A stretch of DNA of 64,000 bases from Neurospora crassa OR74A. Lineage: Eukaryota; Ascomycota; Sordariomycetes; Sordariales; Sordariaceae. The notes beneath the pieces were generated by a model. That model worked only from the letters and a program-made list of their open reading frames with translations, ran no database searches and was not told the DNA's origin. Position 1 is the stretch's first letter, and the number at the start of each line of letters is the position of its first letter. A program made the position numbers and the translations under genes. The stretch is taken from positions 1,550,001 through 1,614,000 of the forward strand of contig NC_026506.1 in the NCBI RefSeq assembly GCF_000182925.2, in the 5' to 3' direction. Shown piece by piece: positions 25,224-37,066 of the stretch.

Positions 25224-27292
25224 CAATTCCTTCTTTTTAATCGCCATCTTCTTCTCTAAGGGTCCGTTCCGTATCACCTTTTTCTGTCTTTCTTTTTCGT
25301 TTTCCTTTTCCCTCTCTTTTCCAAATACATTCATAAATATTCTCGCCCGACAGCCATAGCATATAAGCAAGCATTTATCTCCAGCTGAACCGGTAGTTAG
25401 GGGTGGTCTGTTCCTTCATTGTTTACTTATGCATGATCCCATGCTGAGCTGGTAAGAAGTTCGATTCGTAACAAGTCCCAGGGCCTTGTTTTTTTTCTTG
25501 AACAAACAAAATCATTATAAACTGGTATTGATGTACTTGTTTTTCTTTTTGAATCTGACGTCCGAATCTTTTCTCAGATTTCCTTAATTAACATGGAGAG
25601 GGTGACGTGACTTCAGCGACCCGGTTTCGAGAATTGGCAGGTCTGCCAGTTTCAAGCAACTCCAATTTTGAAGTCTGCCTCTTCTGGTTTTCCCGATATT
25701 ATCCAGTTTCCAGAATTCAGTCATGCAGTATCTTAGAGTTGAAGGTCTGTCAATTGCACTCCGTGACCCCCAAAGGCATGTACGTTGTGGTTGAACACCT
25801 TCGACACTGCAACTAGAAGCGCTGCCAGGTGTTGAACATTTGATACGAGCCCAAGGGACTTGAGAGGTTGAAGTCTTGAATAGAAGGTTTCAGAAGAATG
25901 AGCAACATGGGAAATTCTTGATCTCGGGAGTTTTGCTCTGTTAACCACGGACACTCTGGTTTTCACCGCCTGGCGACAGTCTCTCCAGTTACTTTGTTCG
26001 ACCCACCGGCTGATCACTATCTACACATCCATTCGAACATCTACATGAACATACACCGAGAAGCAGTCTAGGCTGGAAGGGGGTGAAGGAAAGCCAGGGC
26101 CGTCACGGCAACTGGTACAGAATTCGAAGCTGAGCACGACTCGGAAAACGGGAGAATGAAATGTCTCGCCAGCGGCGAACAAGGGGATGGGCAGTGAAAT
26201 TTGCAATTCACATATCGACATGAATGGCAGGGCAGCCTAGGTATTATTTTGCCCCAAAGCATGCCAAAGTCTGTCACATGCTCGAGAGACGCGTTAGCAA
26301 GGCACTCACTTCGCTTCGTAGAGAACAGGAGGCAGAGCTCGACTCCATTCGTGTCGATGGATCGATATAATCCGACATGAGGCCCGTGATGGACAGGACT
26401 TCGCTCTCACAAGACACTGAAGGATATACAGTGCTGATTCGTAACGTCTTCCACTCAAAGGCCAAGGAACGGGACAGTAAGTGGAACAAGAAAAAAGAGT
26501 AGTGGGTGCAGGAAAACGGAGCTTCTGGTGTACTCAGCTTTCTGAAGTGAATAGCCTGGAAGTTCGGTTCGACAGACAGCTCAGAAAGACGGAAGGGCCA
26601 GGCGCACACTTTCCTCGAGTCAACTGCACATTGTCGATATACGATGGATAAGACACATACTTCTCTGTTGGTAGGCGTGATGCGATGAATTCGGGTTGCG
26701 AGGTCGGTTTTTTGGCACGAAGAACTCGTTGTCGCTTGCCTCGAAATTGATGTTGGTGCACGGTGTATTGTACCCGATGAAACACTTCTGTGTAATCTAT
26801 TCTCGGAGAAATTGTTAGTGCAGAAATCACGGGCCTTGCATCACTTGCGTCAACCCGTCTTCAAAACATCTTGTTGCGGCCAGCCACTTGTTATTCATAT
26901 ATGCCAGCCTGTTGGATTAAAAAGAATCAAACGCTATGCCTTTTGAAATTCTGAAACGGCCTCCGGTGAATGCCACGGCGTGCACGGCACGGAAAGACCT
27001 GCACAATGGGACCCACAGCCCAATCTTTCATCCGGCCCGCTAGCGACGGATACGACGACGAAACAAACGGAAAAATTCCAAGATTTCGCCGAGCCCGACT
27101 CGCGGCCGGTGACTCCCTCCCTCCCTGCATTCCGCATTTTAGCCAACAAAGTCACGGTGAGTTGCCCACTCGACAACCTCGCGCCCGCAACGTCATTCGG
27201 AGGCCGACTTTTTGGATCACCCAGAAGCAGAAGGTCGACATCAGCAACCCCAACCCTGAATCCTGCAGGATCTGAATGGACTTGCCGATGAA
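25224..27292. other. Long intergenic region, no gene supported
   Basis: Two kilobases of lower-GC DNA with only short, composition-poor open frames on both strands. The right end includes the leader of the gene starting at 27293. Confidence 0.4.
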
Positions 27293-28444
27293 ATGACCTC
27301 TGAGCAGGTCCCGCCCCCATCGGCGGCCGCTCGCATTCACTCACCCCGGTCCAGCCATGACCTCGTCACTGTCGTCCTTACCACCTCACCAACACCCTCG
27401 GCACCGTCCACTGAACTGTTGTCATCCATCATCGCCTCTTTCCAGAAGCATTGCGCTCCCCTGACCAAATGCAGAATCATCTTGGTCCTCGACACCTACG
27501 ACCGCATTGCTTCCGACTCGCGGCTCAAGAAAGGGACTGTTACTGCCGAGGGGGCCAAAAAGTTCGCCGAGTACAAGAAGAACGCCAAGCAACTCATCCT
27601 CGACGAGTACTCGCGGAGCTATGGCTGGGCTGGAAATGCCTTCTACGACGACGAGCTCATCATCACCGAGGGAGAGGCGGAGTTCGGCTCAGTGGCCTAT
27701 GCGCAACAGCACAATGCTGTGACTCTCACCATCACCAGAAGCAAAGATGGGCGCATCACCTTCATCGAGCCTCATGCGCGGGTTGGGTTTGGTCTAGGCG
27801 TCCGCTCCGCCCTACGGCTGACCGAGACGCCCTACGTTTGGATTCAGCAACACGACTGGGCGTTGGTTGCCGACATTCCCTTGGCGCCACTTCTCGAGAT
27901 CATGCAACAGTCCGAGTCTGCACCCGAGTCTCCCGATTCCTCTGATTCGGAAACGACAGATGGGCAAGAGCCTCGAAGGACTTCTGACGTTCCCGTCAAA
28001 TATGTCTGCTTCCCATCGACCCGCATGGTGTCCTACGCCAAGTCAGACCACGTCATGCTCTACCCAGCGCTCCGAGCCTTGACAAACCTGTACAAGCAGA
28101 ACTTTTCGGTTGGAAGCGGGAGTACGAGTGTCAAGATCCCTCTTACGCCGCTTTTTTTCTGGCACGACAAGCCACACCTTGCCTCGACGGCACATTACCT
28201 CTCCCAAATCTTTCCCAGCCGCGCTGCCATGTTGAGGGGCGCCTTCATTGAGGACACGGCTGGCCAACGAGCGAGGACGGAGATGAAGGACGGGATGTGG
28301 AGGAAGTGGGCTTGCTGGCTGTACTACCCTGACGAGGGGACAAAGCTGTGTGTGCGACACCTTAAGGGGAGAACGTGGCGGGGGACGGATGGCGAGCTTG
28401 TGCAAAGAATGCAGTATATGCGACTCAATTCATACAACTCCTAG
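27293..28444 (+). CDS. Conserved protein, glycosyltransferase-like appearance, function unknown
   Basis: A single open frame of 383 residues without introns and with clean fungal codon use. Its N-terminal third alternates strand and helix as in nucleotide-diphospho-sugar transferases: SSHDLVTVVLTTSPT, a helix TELLSSIIASFQKHC, then TKCRIILVLDTYDRI. The central part has the conspicuous TETPYVWIQQHDWALVADIP, where QHDW resembles the metal/substrate-binding acidic motif of such folds. A Ser/Glu-rich loop (about 200-230) is probably disordered. Later blocks are PLFFWHDKPHLASTAHYL and a basic WACWLYYPDEG region. There is no signal peptide or membrane helix, so a cytosolic protein is likely. The transferase suggestion rests on fold-like patterning only. 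Confidence 0.8.
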   Translation: MTSEQVPPPSAAARIHSPRSSHDLVTVVLTTSPTPSAPSTELLSSIIASFQKHCAPLTKCRIILVLDTYDRIASDSRLKKGTVTAEGAKKFAEYKKNAKQLILDEYSRSYGWAGNAFYDDELIITEGEAEFGSVAYAQQHNAVTLTITRSKDGRITFIEPHARVGFGLGVRSALRLTETPYVWIQQHDWALVADIPLAPLLEIMQQSESAPESPDSSDSETTDGQEPRRTSDVPVKYVCFPSTRMVSYAKSDHVMLYPALRALTNLYKQNFSVGSGSTSVKIPLTPLFFWHDKPHLASTAHYLSQIFPSRAAMLRGAFIEDTAGQRARTEMKDGMWRKWACWLYYPDEGTKLCVRHLKGRTWRGTDGELVQRMQYMRLNSYNS

Positions 28445-28671
28445 TCCAATGCGCATCTTCGGTGGTGTCCACAAGGGTCAGAATGAAGCCAGAGGACGGG
28501 GGATGACTGTCATCCGTTCATTCGTTTCCTCCCAGGCCTTCAAGCAGGCGCTTGCAATTTTCGCCCGTGCAGAATATCGGCGTTTAGAAGAGCAAAAAAT
28601 AATAACAGCCTCACATCAATATCCACACATTTTAGATATGCTTCACCACCTGGCACTGTCCCCCGTGGTCA

Positions 28672-29382
28672 CTACAACACTCGTTTCGCGATCGGTTTCC
28701 AGTCTCTGATATCCCTGTCAGTCGGGACCAACCAGACAACGCCGCCATTCCAGCCATTCCCTTCGACATTACCCTCTGGCTCAGCCAGCTTAACACCAGC
28801 CTCCTCCACAACCTTGGCGACCTCTTTCAACCTGTCATCGCTAATAGGGACATCGCCACTGCAGCCCTACGTTTAGCCCATCATAGTCACCATAGAGCAC
28901 GAGACAAAACCACAAGGGATAGCAACTTACTACATCAAACTAACATGCGGCCCGAATTCCTTCCTCCACCACTCCAACCACTCTTGCGTCTTGGCACCTT
29001 TCGCATCATCCTCCCCATTCACTCCTCTTGCCCTCGCCAGCCCGGCAATCTTCTTGATTCCCTCATCCAGCTTGACCCTTGCATAGCACCTCCGATAGTA
29101 CGTGTCCTGAGAGCTGATTCCCTCGAACCTCACCTGTACTTCGTCAGCGGACGGCCAGGGGATTGAGTCGAGCCAACGCTGGGGATCGTCGCCGTAGAGA
29201 TCCGGTGAGATGCCGGAGCTAAGGGTCATGTGAGGAGCAAAGAATTCAGGAATCAAGCGTGCGTCGGCAGCGCCAGCCTCAGAGGGAAAATCGGAGGGGA
29301 GGTGTTGGGAGATGAGGAATGACAGGATCGGGTAGAGAGGGTGGGAGGGAGGAGGGATTAGCCAGAGGGAGGAGCCGGGCAT
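28672..29382 (-). CDS. 2',3'-cyclic-nucleotide 3'-phosphodiesterase (CPDase, 2H family)
   Basis: Two exons (29382-28931 and 28858-28672) make 212 residues, near yeast Cpd1 (239). The 2H phosphoesterase family is recognised by its paired H-x-T/S motifs. The first is PHMTLSSG, and the second, PHVSLMYGD, is formed across the intron (donor GTAAGT at 28930, acceptor GCAG). Without splicing the protein would stop right after the second motif. The enzyme hydrolyses ADP-ribose 1'',2''-cyclic phosphate, a tRNA-splicing by-product, and similar cyclic phosphates. The N-terminus SSLWLIPPPSHPLY and the late strand NGGVVWLVPTDR also fit the fold. Convergent with the 27293 gene, with 227 bp between the stops. 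Confidence 0.88.
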
Positions 29383-30439
29383 TTTGGGAGAGGACTACGA
29401 GAGTATTGTAATGGGTCGTTAGTTCCCGCTGTTGTTGAATGTTTCGGCAATGAATGCGAACCTTCAGTAGCTTGCGTTCAGATCGTGTAGACGGGTAGTG
29501 ATGATTTGGATAAGGATACTCTGGAGAAGGAGGAAACACGCTGTTCGGAATGTGACGACGACGCTTGGACTTCCACTGATCTTGGCGAAAGTGGGAAATC
29601 CTGGTGGTGGAGCCAGAGGAAACCCTAACCCATGAATTCGCGAGGATGATTTGTTTACGTTTGCAATATTACCCCTGACAAACCCCTTCGCAAACACGGG
29701 TCATCGCTCCAGACACACGTGGAAACAAGGTGGGGTGTGGCAGAGTTATCAAGGTTCATCGAGAAACATTGATCTATCCTTTCAACATCCGTCATTCTTT
29801 GATCTTGGCCCGAGGTTGACGTGGACAATGAGGATTTCCTTCGAGTCTATGACACAAGTACTAAAACCCGCCCGTCAAAGAAATTGTAGCTAACATGGTC
29901 TTCTATGGCAGGCTTCCAGAAACTATCGGACACAAAGAAGCTTTTACAAACCCACATTCTTTTCCATTTCTGTGAAGAGAGTAGCCATGTGTTAACAGCC
30001 CTACTGTTCAGTCGGCTAGGTGTGGCAAAAACTTTCTACAAGCATTGGCCTTTACTCATATACCGGTGGCTGTATCTCACCCCACTATTCGCTGCTTGAG
30101 TTTGATCCGTGCAGACTTTCACCAACGGAGTCACTGATAACGGACAACATGTTGGACCTGATCTGGTCTGTAGATGAATCACCGGATCACCCCTCCTGGG
30201 TTGATTTATCAGAGATCTCGGACAAGGTATTGAACAAGATACATATGAAAATAACCTCCGCCCGACATGGACCCCAGACGGGGCATAGAAAAACTTACGC
30301 TCATCTCCCAAGAGTCGTATTCCGAACCAAACGCTTACTCCTTGTGTCTGCTCCAACATCAAATTCCTGGTCTACTTACAGCAGCACACTTCTAGCTACC
30401 TGTTCCCCCGCACCAAGACCAACAATTTTGGCCCGAGAA
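29383..30439. other. Intergenic region
   Basis: It contains the CPDase promoter and a telomere-like CCCTAACCC at 29623-29631. An in-frame extension of the next gene to 30020 is open but less protein-like than the part after 30440. Confidence 0.35.
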
Positions 30440-31075
30440 ATGTCAGAATCTTTACCAGAGCCAGTACTTCACAGAATTCCCTGCACCTGCCCTCGCGCCT
30501 CCGACTGTTCCCTCCGCTGCTACGCCCATTTTCCCACCATTCCGAGTCCTAATCCTACCACTTCGCATTCTTCCGCCCAGAGCTCCCGCCTCCTTCTCAA
30601 ACAGCACATCCGCACAACTTTCGACCACCTACACTCCCTCTTCCAGTCCTTTATCTCTTCTATATCCACCTCCACCCGCCGCCCAGATCGAGATGCTGGT
30701 CATCTTTCCCGTCTCGGTTCATATTCACGCTCATCAACGGCAGAAGATATCCCCTCCTCTCATATCCCAACACTCGTGCTACAATCTCTTCACACCCTCC
30801 TCAACCGCTGCCGCAATAGGATTCAACGACTCAATTCCCTAATAGCCGAACCGGCCAAAGATGAGGATCCAGAAGCAATACCCATGTTTCACCTCACCGT
30901 TCTCTTCAGTGCACTAATACGCGACTACGAGTTCTTCTTGGTTGATCTGGTCCCTTACTACAGAGAGGACTGGGCGGAGGGGAGAGGTAGGTGTCTGATG
31001 GCGGAGTTTATAGGAGAAATCACAAAGGCGGAAAAGAAATTAGTGATGTTAGCGGGGATGGTTGGGTTTGATTGA
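30440..31075 (+). CDS. Hypothetical protein with helical C-terminal half
   Basis: I do not recognise this protein. From the ATG at 30440 it has 211 residues. The N-terminal part has a CTCPRASDCSLRCYAHF cysteine cluster, then a Ser-rich stretch. The C-terminal half is predicted helical (SLHTLLNRCRNRIQRLNSLI, FHLTVLFSALIRDYEFFLV, EITKAEKKLVMLAGMV). ATGs at 30149 and 30020 are in the same frame and would add up to 140 residues of weaker character. The stop codon is followed by four bases and then a run of 28 G. Expression is uncertain. Confidence 0.45.
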   Translation: MSESLPEPVLHRIPCTCPRASDCSLRCYAHFPTIPSPNPTTSHSSAQSSRLLLKQHIRTTFDHLHSLFQSFISSISTSTRRPDRDAGHLSRLGSYSRSSTAEDIPSSHIPTLVLQSLHTLLNRCRNRIQRLNSLIAEPAKDEDPEAIPMFHLTVLFSALIRDYEFFLVDLVPYYREDWAEGRGRCLMAEFIGEITKAEKKLVMLAGMVGFD

Positions 31076-31078
31076 AGG

Positions 31079-31081
<3 letters not shown>

Positions 31082-31109
<28 letters not shown>
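31082..31109 (+). repeat. Poly-G tract of about 28 G
   Basis: An uninterrupted G homopolymer just after the stop codon of the 30440 open frame. Such a run can form G-quadruplex or triplex DNA and is prone to length errors in sequencing, so the true length is uncertain. Confidence 0.85.
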
Positions 31110-32163
31110 TTTGAGACGGGACAAGAAGATGGTGGATGAAGAGAAGAAGATGGTGGATGAACAGAAGGGATGAGTTGGGACGCTGATACTTGCTCTGGGA
31201 ACCAAACACAGGTCAGACAAGACCGAGGCTACCTCTACTGCACCCCTACACGTCTACAACAAACGGGAGCGGGTCAACCTCGTCACAGTCATCAACGAGC
31301 TAGAGAAATAGAAGCATGTTAGAAAGCGATCAATTGAATTCAAGCAAGTATAAACTCCAGCCCTGGTAACCGTATCCCAACTCCAAACCATGCGATCCAT
31401 TCCAACTTTGTCCGAGACTAGGTAGTCCAACAGCCGAATCCATTCCCATTCCTGAAATCCATGTAGTTGCCTACGTAAGAACCATCTGCAATGTCAACGC
31501 CAACCCATTATCCCAATTCAAGTCTTGCGATAAAGGCCATATGTGATGAACCAAAAGCCAGGAAAAAAAAAATGAAAGACATATGAAAGTGTGTGCCAGA
31601 CGTGGCAATAGTCCAGGAATCCCATGACATCAAAGCCAAAATCACGCTAGACCGACTCCGTATATGCGTATTTGGGGCGCTGGTACGTGTCGTATCGTGC
31701 ATGCCCTCAGAGGTCAATGTACAGCCTCGACTCCTCTCCACCACGGCCTCGTCCACTGTAACCGAAACGTCTTTTTTCCGGTCCGTATAAGCTTATAACC
31801 GTTGATCTGCGGTGGCGATGGTGGTGATGTCGGCGGTAGTGTTGACGGCCTCCTTGTTTTCTCGTGGTGTCCTTGGTGTCCAGTCATCAGTCTTCCTCCT
31901 CTGGGGTGGAAGAAGGCATTCTTCTCCCCGACCCGCACCACTCAGAATGTCGTCCCTGTTGGGACCCCTTATCCTTCTCCTCAATCGGCAGGGCCTGTTG
32001 TGATTACCTATGTTTCCAGCCGTGCTGCCAGCAAGCTCCCCTCGTCATGCTCCAGCAAAGGAAACTTGGAAGTCTGGTACCAAACAAACGCCTTCTGTTG
32101 GTCAAAGCCGGACGCCAGGAGGGGGGACACACGATAACGACGAGAGGAAGCAGGTCTAGGTAG
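31110..32163. other. Intergenic region
   Basis: Between convergent open frames. Only short open frames with poor composition on either strand. Confidence 0.4.
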
Positions 32164-33202
32164 CTAACGCTCAAATGAGCCCCAAGATGAGGAGCCAGGG
32201 GAGGATATAACCGCTGGGACCTTGGTGTATCTGTGGCGGGGTCCTGGTAGCCAACCCTTCTTTGGGGCACTCGTTCCAGGAAGGGCTGAGACGTGATCGC
32301 TGCTTTGGATCCAGCCGCATGCCGCCAATAATCTCGTGTTGGAGTCATGCGAACTGATGCTGTAGAACTCAACATCGTCTAGGCTTACTCCAAGGTATCG
32401 CAAGGGCCTCGTGGGGTTCAAGACAGGCGTCTCGTCTAAGGTGCAGAATGTGAGATCCAGATCCTGGATCATGGTAGTGTCATGAGCCGTAACGTTTTCC
32501 CACTCGTTGCTGTTGTCTAGCTCAAAAGGTATGGTGTCGGCGAGGAGTGATGTCTTGTCGTTTACCACAGCAGATGCTAGAGGAGCGAGAAATATGTTAG
32601 TGTCCAATGTACACCTTTAAAACGTCGATTATACCAGTAATGGCCAGAATGGAAGGGTAAGACTTACGCACTTGCTCGATGGTTGCCGATTGTGGTTGTT
32701 GTGCCTCTGTAGGAGGTGGGGTTATCAACTTCACCTCACGTCTGGCTTGGACAGCCTGACTGGTCGAGCGGGATGGAGAGCGGCTCTGGGGAGTCTTGTC
32801 GAGATACGGAATGGGAGGTCTCCACATGCTCGAAGCGTTACTTGCGTGTGATGCAGAAGGTGACAGTTCGTCGAGGTCATCGCACCCAGTAGCGCCCTCT
32901 GGCTCTTCAGGTTGCCCCTCAATCTCATCCACTTCTTTGGCGGTGAGTCTCTGCAAGGGAAAAGGAGAAGGGCTTCGATATCGAGACGAGCCACGAATTT
33001 GGCTTGAGGGCATGCTTTCTGAAGGGGACGGAAAAAGGCCGTTGGTGATCCTGTGCAACTGACGCGTCAACCGAGCCTTTTGGCGCTTCATCCATGAGCG
33101 CTGTTTGGAGTGAGTGTCAAACATGGTGACTGCTGCTTCTTTTGGGAGATTGCCGCAACCTGTCATGCAGCTCAAGCTAGGAATTGCAAAAGCAGCCATC
33201 AT
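32164..33202 (-). CDS. Hypothetical Ser/Pro-rich protein
   Basis: Two exons (33202-32668 and 32576-32164) encode 315 residues; the intron has a GTAAGT donor and CTCTAG acceptor and joins in phase 1 as IEQVPSAVVNDKTSL. The first exon has a basic segment near the N-terminus (SKQRSWMKRQKARLTRQLHR), then a long low-complexity Ser/Pro stretch with many SP and RS dipeptides (SRSPSRSTSQ). The second exon reads more like a small folded domain (IQDLDLTFCTLDETPVLNP, RPLRYLGVSLDDVEFYSISS). No known domain is recognised. Two ATGs are adjacent at 33202 and 33199; the first is used here. The basic and Ser-rich composition would fit a nuclear or cytoskeletal regulator, but this is a guess. Confidence 0.65.
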
Positions 33203-35708
33203 AGAAGGAGTGGGGAGTGTAAAATAATGGAGTGGGGAGTGTATAGTAGGTGTAAGTGGAAGTAGAGGAAAATAGGCGAGGGAATATGTTCTTTCGACTT
33301 GAAGTACCTACTGACTCGATGGATGAACTTGCAAGGAGGGGGAAGGGAGAGATGGAAGTGGACATGGGCGAGAAGATATAGTTCACTTGACCAGTCGAAA
33401 ACACAGCCACGGTTGCCTTGTCGGAGGTGAGTAGAAACTGAAATCAACATGCAATGCGAGGCAATGCAGTGAAGAAGAAGAAAAAATAATAATAATAAAA
33501 AAATAAAATGTCCGATGCGGGCCGGCCGGAGGTCGTCGGCATGCCTGCGTAATCTCGGAGGGCTCGTTTTCGCCAACTCGTAGCCTACCTAAGCATTGTG
33601 GCACCGCTAGCATTGCAGCCTGTTCGAAGTATGGTAGACTCCTCATCTTGTGTTGAGAATATATGGACAGGTTGCTGATGAACCTCTGAAGGGTGTTCAT
33701 CCGGCCGACGCACTGCTCGGCATCACAGCTGATATCCAAGCAAAACCGAGTGCCTTATTCCACTTGCTCGGTATATGAAGAGGTACCTACGTCGGTAACA
33801 AAGTCAGCAACTTTGGAGTGATTTGAATGAATGCCGTCTGTATACCGGTATTTCATACCTAGGTATCCTTGGTTTGCAACTGCCGGCATCGGCGTTCCCT
33901 CTCTCTGGAGTGACTGCCGATGCATGCGGCGCTGCATATATGTACCTATTCACTTTCCCGGGATTTGATTTTTTTCGCCCTGCGCACAATGTATGAATCT
34001 TTCAGATGAACGAAAATAGCAAGTAGCCACGCAAGTCGTACCTTCCAAGTTACATCCTAAAGCCAGCACTGAACTGAATTGCTGCTGATCAGAACACTCT
34101 AGAATGGAAGTTACAGCCTGCAGAGGCTCCGACTCACATTGCAAACAGTACACTACATTCATCCAGTACCTTATCGTACCTCTACACCTTATCATAGAGG
34201 TACCTCTTCGTTCATATTGGACAGGCACACGTCACTTTGCAGCCTTCGATTGTTAATGTGAAAATCGTAGAAACTCGAGAAATTGGCAAAACGCTAATGC
34301 CTGAAGAACCTGGATATCAGGCAGGGTGCTGGTAGATCTGTAACGCTCGAGTCCGAGCCTATGCTTTTGGAACGCAGGCAAGATAGTGTTGGGCAGTCTT
34401 TTAGAGCCTTCACTAACTGAGCAGACATATGTACAGGAGTATACTGCTCCTTGTGCTTACTGTCCGATGCTCAAAGAGGGAAAGCTTTTTGCCAATTTCT
34501 CGAGTTTCTACGGTATTGTTTCCATGAGGTCACGGTTGGGGAAGGGGACAGAGTTGGGGCAACAGACAGAAAATCTGACCCCCCTCCCCAACGGGTACTT
34601 CTTCCCGGTCCTGTTTCTTTCCGCTCCAGTTCGCTGTCGATTTCGTTTTTTTGTCTTCTTCTTTTTCTCTTTTTTCCCCTCTTTTTTTCCTTCTCTTTTT
34701 TTTCGTTCTTTCTTTCCATTAGTCGTCGTTGTAGATCCTTTGATAGAACTCCAAAGGCTCTCATTAACGAGATGTTAATCTGGGATTTGATACTAGACCT
34801 GATGTGCTCAAGGATGGGTAATGGGCCTAACCACATCCAGGTGAAACCGCATTGCGTATCCATACCTAGTTTTGCAGTATGTACCATGTTCTTACCAAAC
34901 TGTCGGGTCTTTGATGACATCGTCCGTAGCACGGTGGAAAGTGGGAACAGACCTAATGTAGATATTTGGTGTGAAGCATGAACCCTGGGCTTAGGTTATC
35001 AAATCTTCGCTCTCATCGTCGTAACTTGAAGGGAAACCAAATCTTGTATCGATGTCATTTATATTTTTTTTAAATTTTTATAATATCAACAATGAGTGTC
35101 GTCCTTGTCTGTCACAACGTTAATTTGGAGATCAGACCTTCCACATGTTCATGCAAGGCACTTGCATTAATCGCAGATGATTCGTACCGTTCCATGTTGT
35201 GGATCATGGGTGAATCAGTGCATCTGGGACAAGGTGTTAACAAGTTCTCAGATTGCCAAGGTTGGAAAATTTGGCGAACTTGATGGACGACTGTAGTGTA
35301 TACCTCTATGGTAGACGCCAGATGTCCAACGACTTGAGTGAATTAGGATGGTTGCAATGTACCTAACGTTCGAACGATGCAAGATTTGGCAAGGTATCCC
35401 CAACCATCAATGTCCATGTTTCGGATGTTTCCAGGATGCAGGTGATAAGTGATGGCGCCCTTCCTGTCAAGAGCGGAACTGGAGTTGGTTCTACCTTACG
35501 GCCCGCGGGGTGGGGAACCGCTATGCCGGCCAATGTGGGGTAAAGACGCGGAGGAGCTGGGCGGGGCGGGCGGCTTGCGTCGGACTTTACTCCACGGAGA
35601 GTTGGTGACGAGCTGGCGAACCCTTTCACTTATAATCGGAAGTCTGTCATGAGGACTTCATGAGATTCCTGTTTGACGCTTTTGCTGCCCCAGAAACTTC
35701 ACACGGCA
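33203..35708. other. Long intergenic region, no gene supported
   Basis: A 2.5-kb stretch with a T-rich tract near 34645-34720, several TACCT/AGGTA motifs (for example ATACCTAGGTAT at 33855), and only weak open frames. It includes the promoters of the minus-strand gene on the left and of fumarylacetoacetase on the right. Confidence 0.4.
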
Positions 35709-37066
35709 ATGGCGCGTTCGTGGCTTGATATCGACCCTTCTAGCGACTTCTCGCTGGCCAACATCCCCTTTGGCATCATCAGCACTCCCAACGACTCGTC
35801 GCCCCATGTCGGCATAGCCATCGGCACCTACGTCCTTGACCTCAAAGTGTTGGCTCTCCAGATCGGGCCAGAAAACCTATTGCCGTCTGGTGGGGCATCC
35901 AGTCTAGCAGTCTTTGCACAACCTACACTCAATGCCTTCGCGCAGCTTGGAAGATCCGTCCATCGTCATGTCCGAGGAAGAATCCAGGATCTCCTATCAG
36001 AAGACACAACTCACCCGGACCTCCTAAAGAACAATGCCGAGCTGCGAGAAAGGGCCCTTGTGCCTCAACAAAGCGTCCAAATGCACCTTCCAATGGCCAT
36101 TGGCGATTATACCGACTTTTACGCCGGCTATCACCATGCCTACGCCGTAGGTGTCATGTTCCGCGGTCCGGAAAACGCCCTGCAACCAAACTACACTCAC
36201 TTGCCGGTTGGATACCATGGAAGAGCCTCCAGTATCGTTGTGTCAGGCACACCAGTGCGTCGCCCCGTCGGCCAGATCCTACAGGACCCCAAAGCAGATC
36301 CCAAGCGGCCGACTGTGGCACCCACCCAAAGGCTAGACATTGAACTTGAGCTGGGCTGCTTCATCAGCAAGTCAAACCCCCTAGGCCAGCCAGTTGGTAT
36401 TGACGAGGCGGAAGAGCACGTCTTTGGCTACGTCCTCTTGAACGATTGGAGCGCGAGAGACATTCAAGCGTGGGAGTACGTCCCGCTGGGCCCGTTCAAT
36501 GGCAAAAACTTTGCCACGACAATCAGCCCCTGGGTGGTGCTTGCGGATGCGCTAGAGCCGTTTAGGACCAAGGGAATCGAGAATCCGACTCCGGTGCAGG
36601 AATATCTCAAGGAGAAGAGGGAGGCCACCGTCTATGATATCCATCTGGAGGTGGACCTAACAAGTAAGGCCCGTTCCCATCAGTTTTCTTCGAGTTGACA
36701 TGGGTTGCTAATAGCCGATCCCCCTTTTCAGCTCCAGAAGGCAACACAACCACGGTCGCCAAGACGAGCGGAAAGAACCTCATGTGGTCGTTCCCGCAAA
36801 TGATTGCCCACCATACACTGGGAGGATGCCCGCTGCGACCGGGCGACCTTTTGGGGTCGGGAACCATCAGTGGACCGGTTCCAGAACAGAGTGGCAGTCT
36901 GCTTGAGTTGAGCGAGGGCGGCAAGCGGCAGTTCCAGCTCAATGGCGGCAATGAAACTCGCACGTTCCTGAAGGACGGAGATACTGTCACCCTACGTGGT
37001 TTTTGTGTGGGAAAGGCGGGCGGAAGGGTCGGGTTTGGCGAGTGTACGGGACGAGTGCAAGGCTAA
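35709..37066 (+). CDS. fahA: Fumarylacetoacetase
   Basis: It catalyses the last step of phenylalanine/tyrosine breakdown, splitting fumarylacetoacetate into fumarate and acetoacetate. Two exons (35709-36663 and 36732-37066) give 429 residues, close to human FAH (419). The intron (GTAAGG...TTTCAG) joins in phase 1 as EVDLTTPEGNTTT. Family motifs are MAIGDYTDFYAGYHHAYAVG (catalytic metal-binding region), LPVGYHGRASSIVVSGTP, LDIELELGCFI, and HVFGYVLLNDWSARDIQAWE with the metal-ligand Asp. The C-terminal MWSFPQMIAHHTLGGCPLRP and GDLLGSGTISGP also fit. An upstream in-frame ATG at 35673 would add twelve residues; MARSWLDIDPSSDFSL aligns better with known N-termini. Other tyrosine-degradation genes (homogentisate dioxygenase, maleylacetoacetate isomerase) are not beside it, unlike in Aspergillus. 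Confidence 0.95.

Noticed and set aside
26274-26609. A 111-codon minus-strand frame in the 25.2-27.3 kb gap
   Set aside because: Ser/Leu-rich without protein-like conservation signals, no leader or intron signals.
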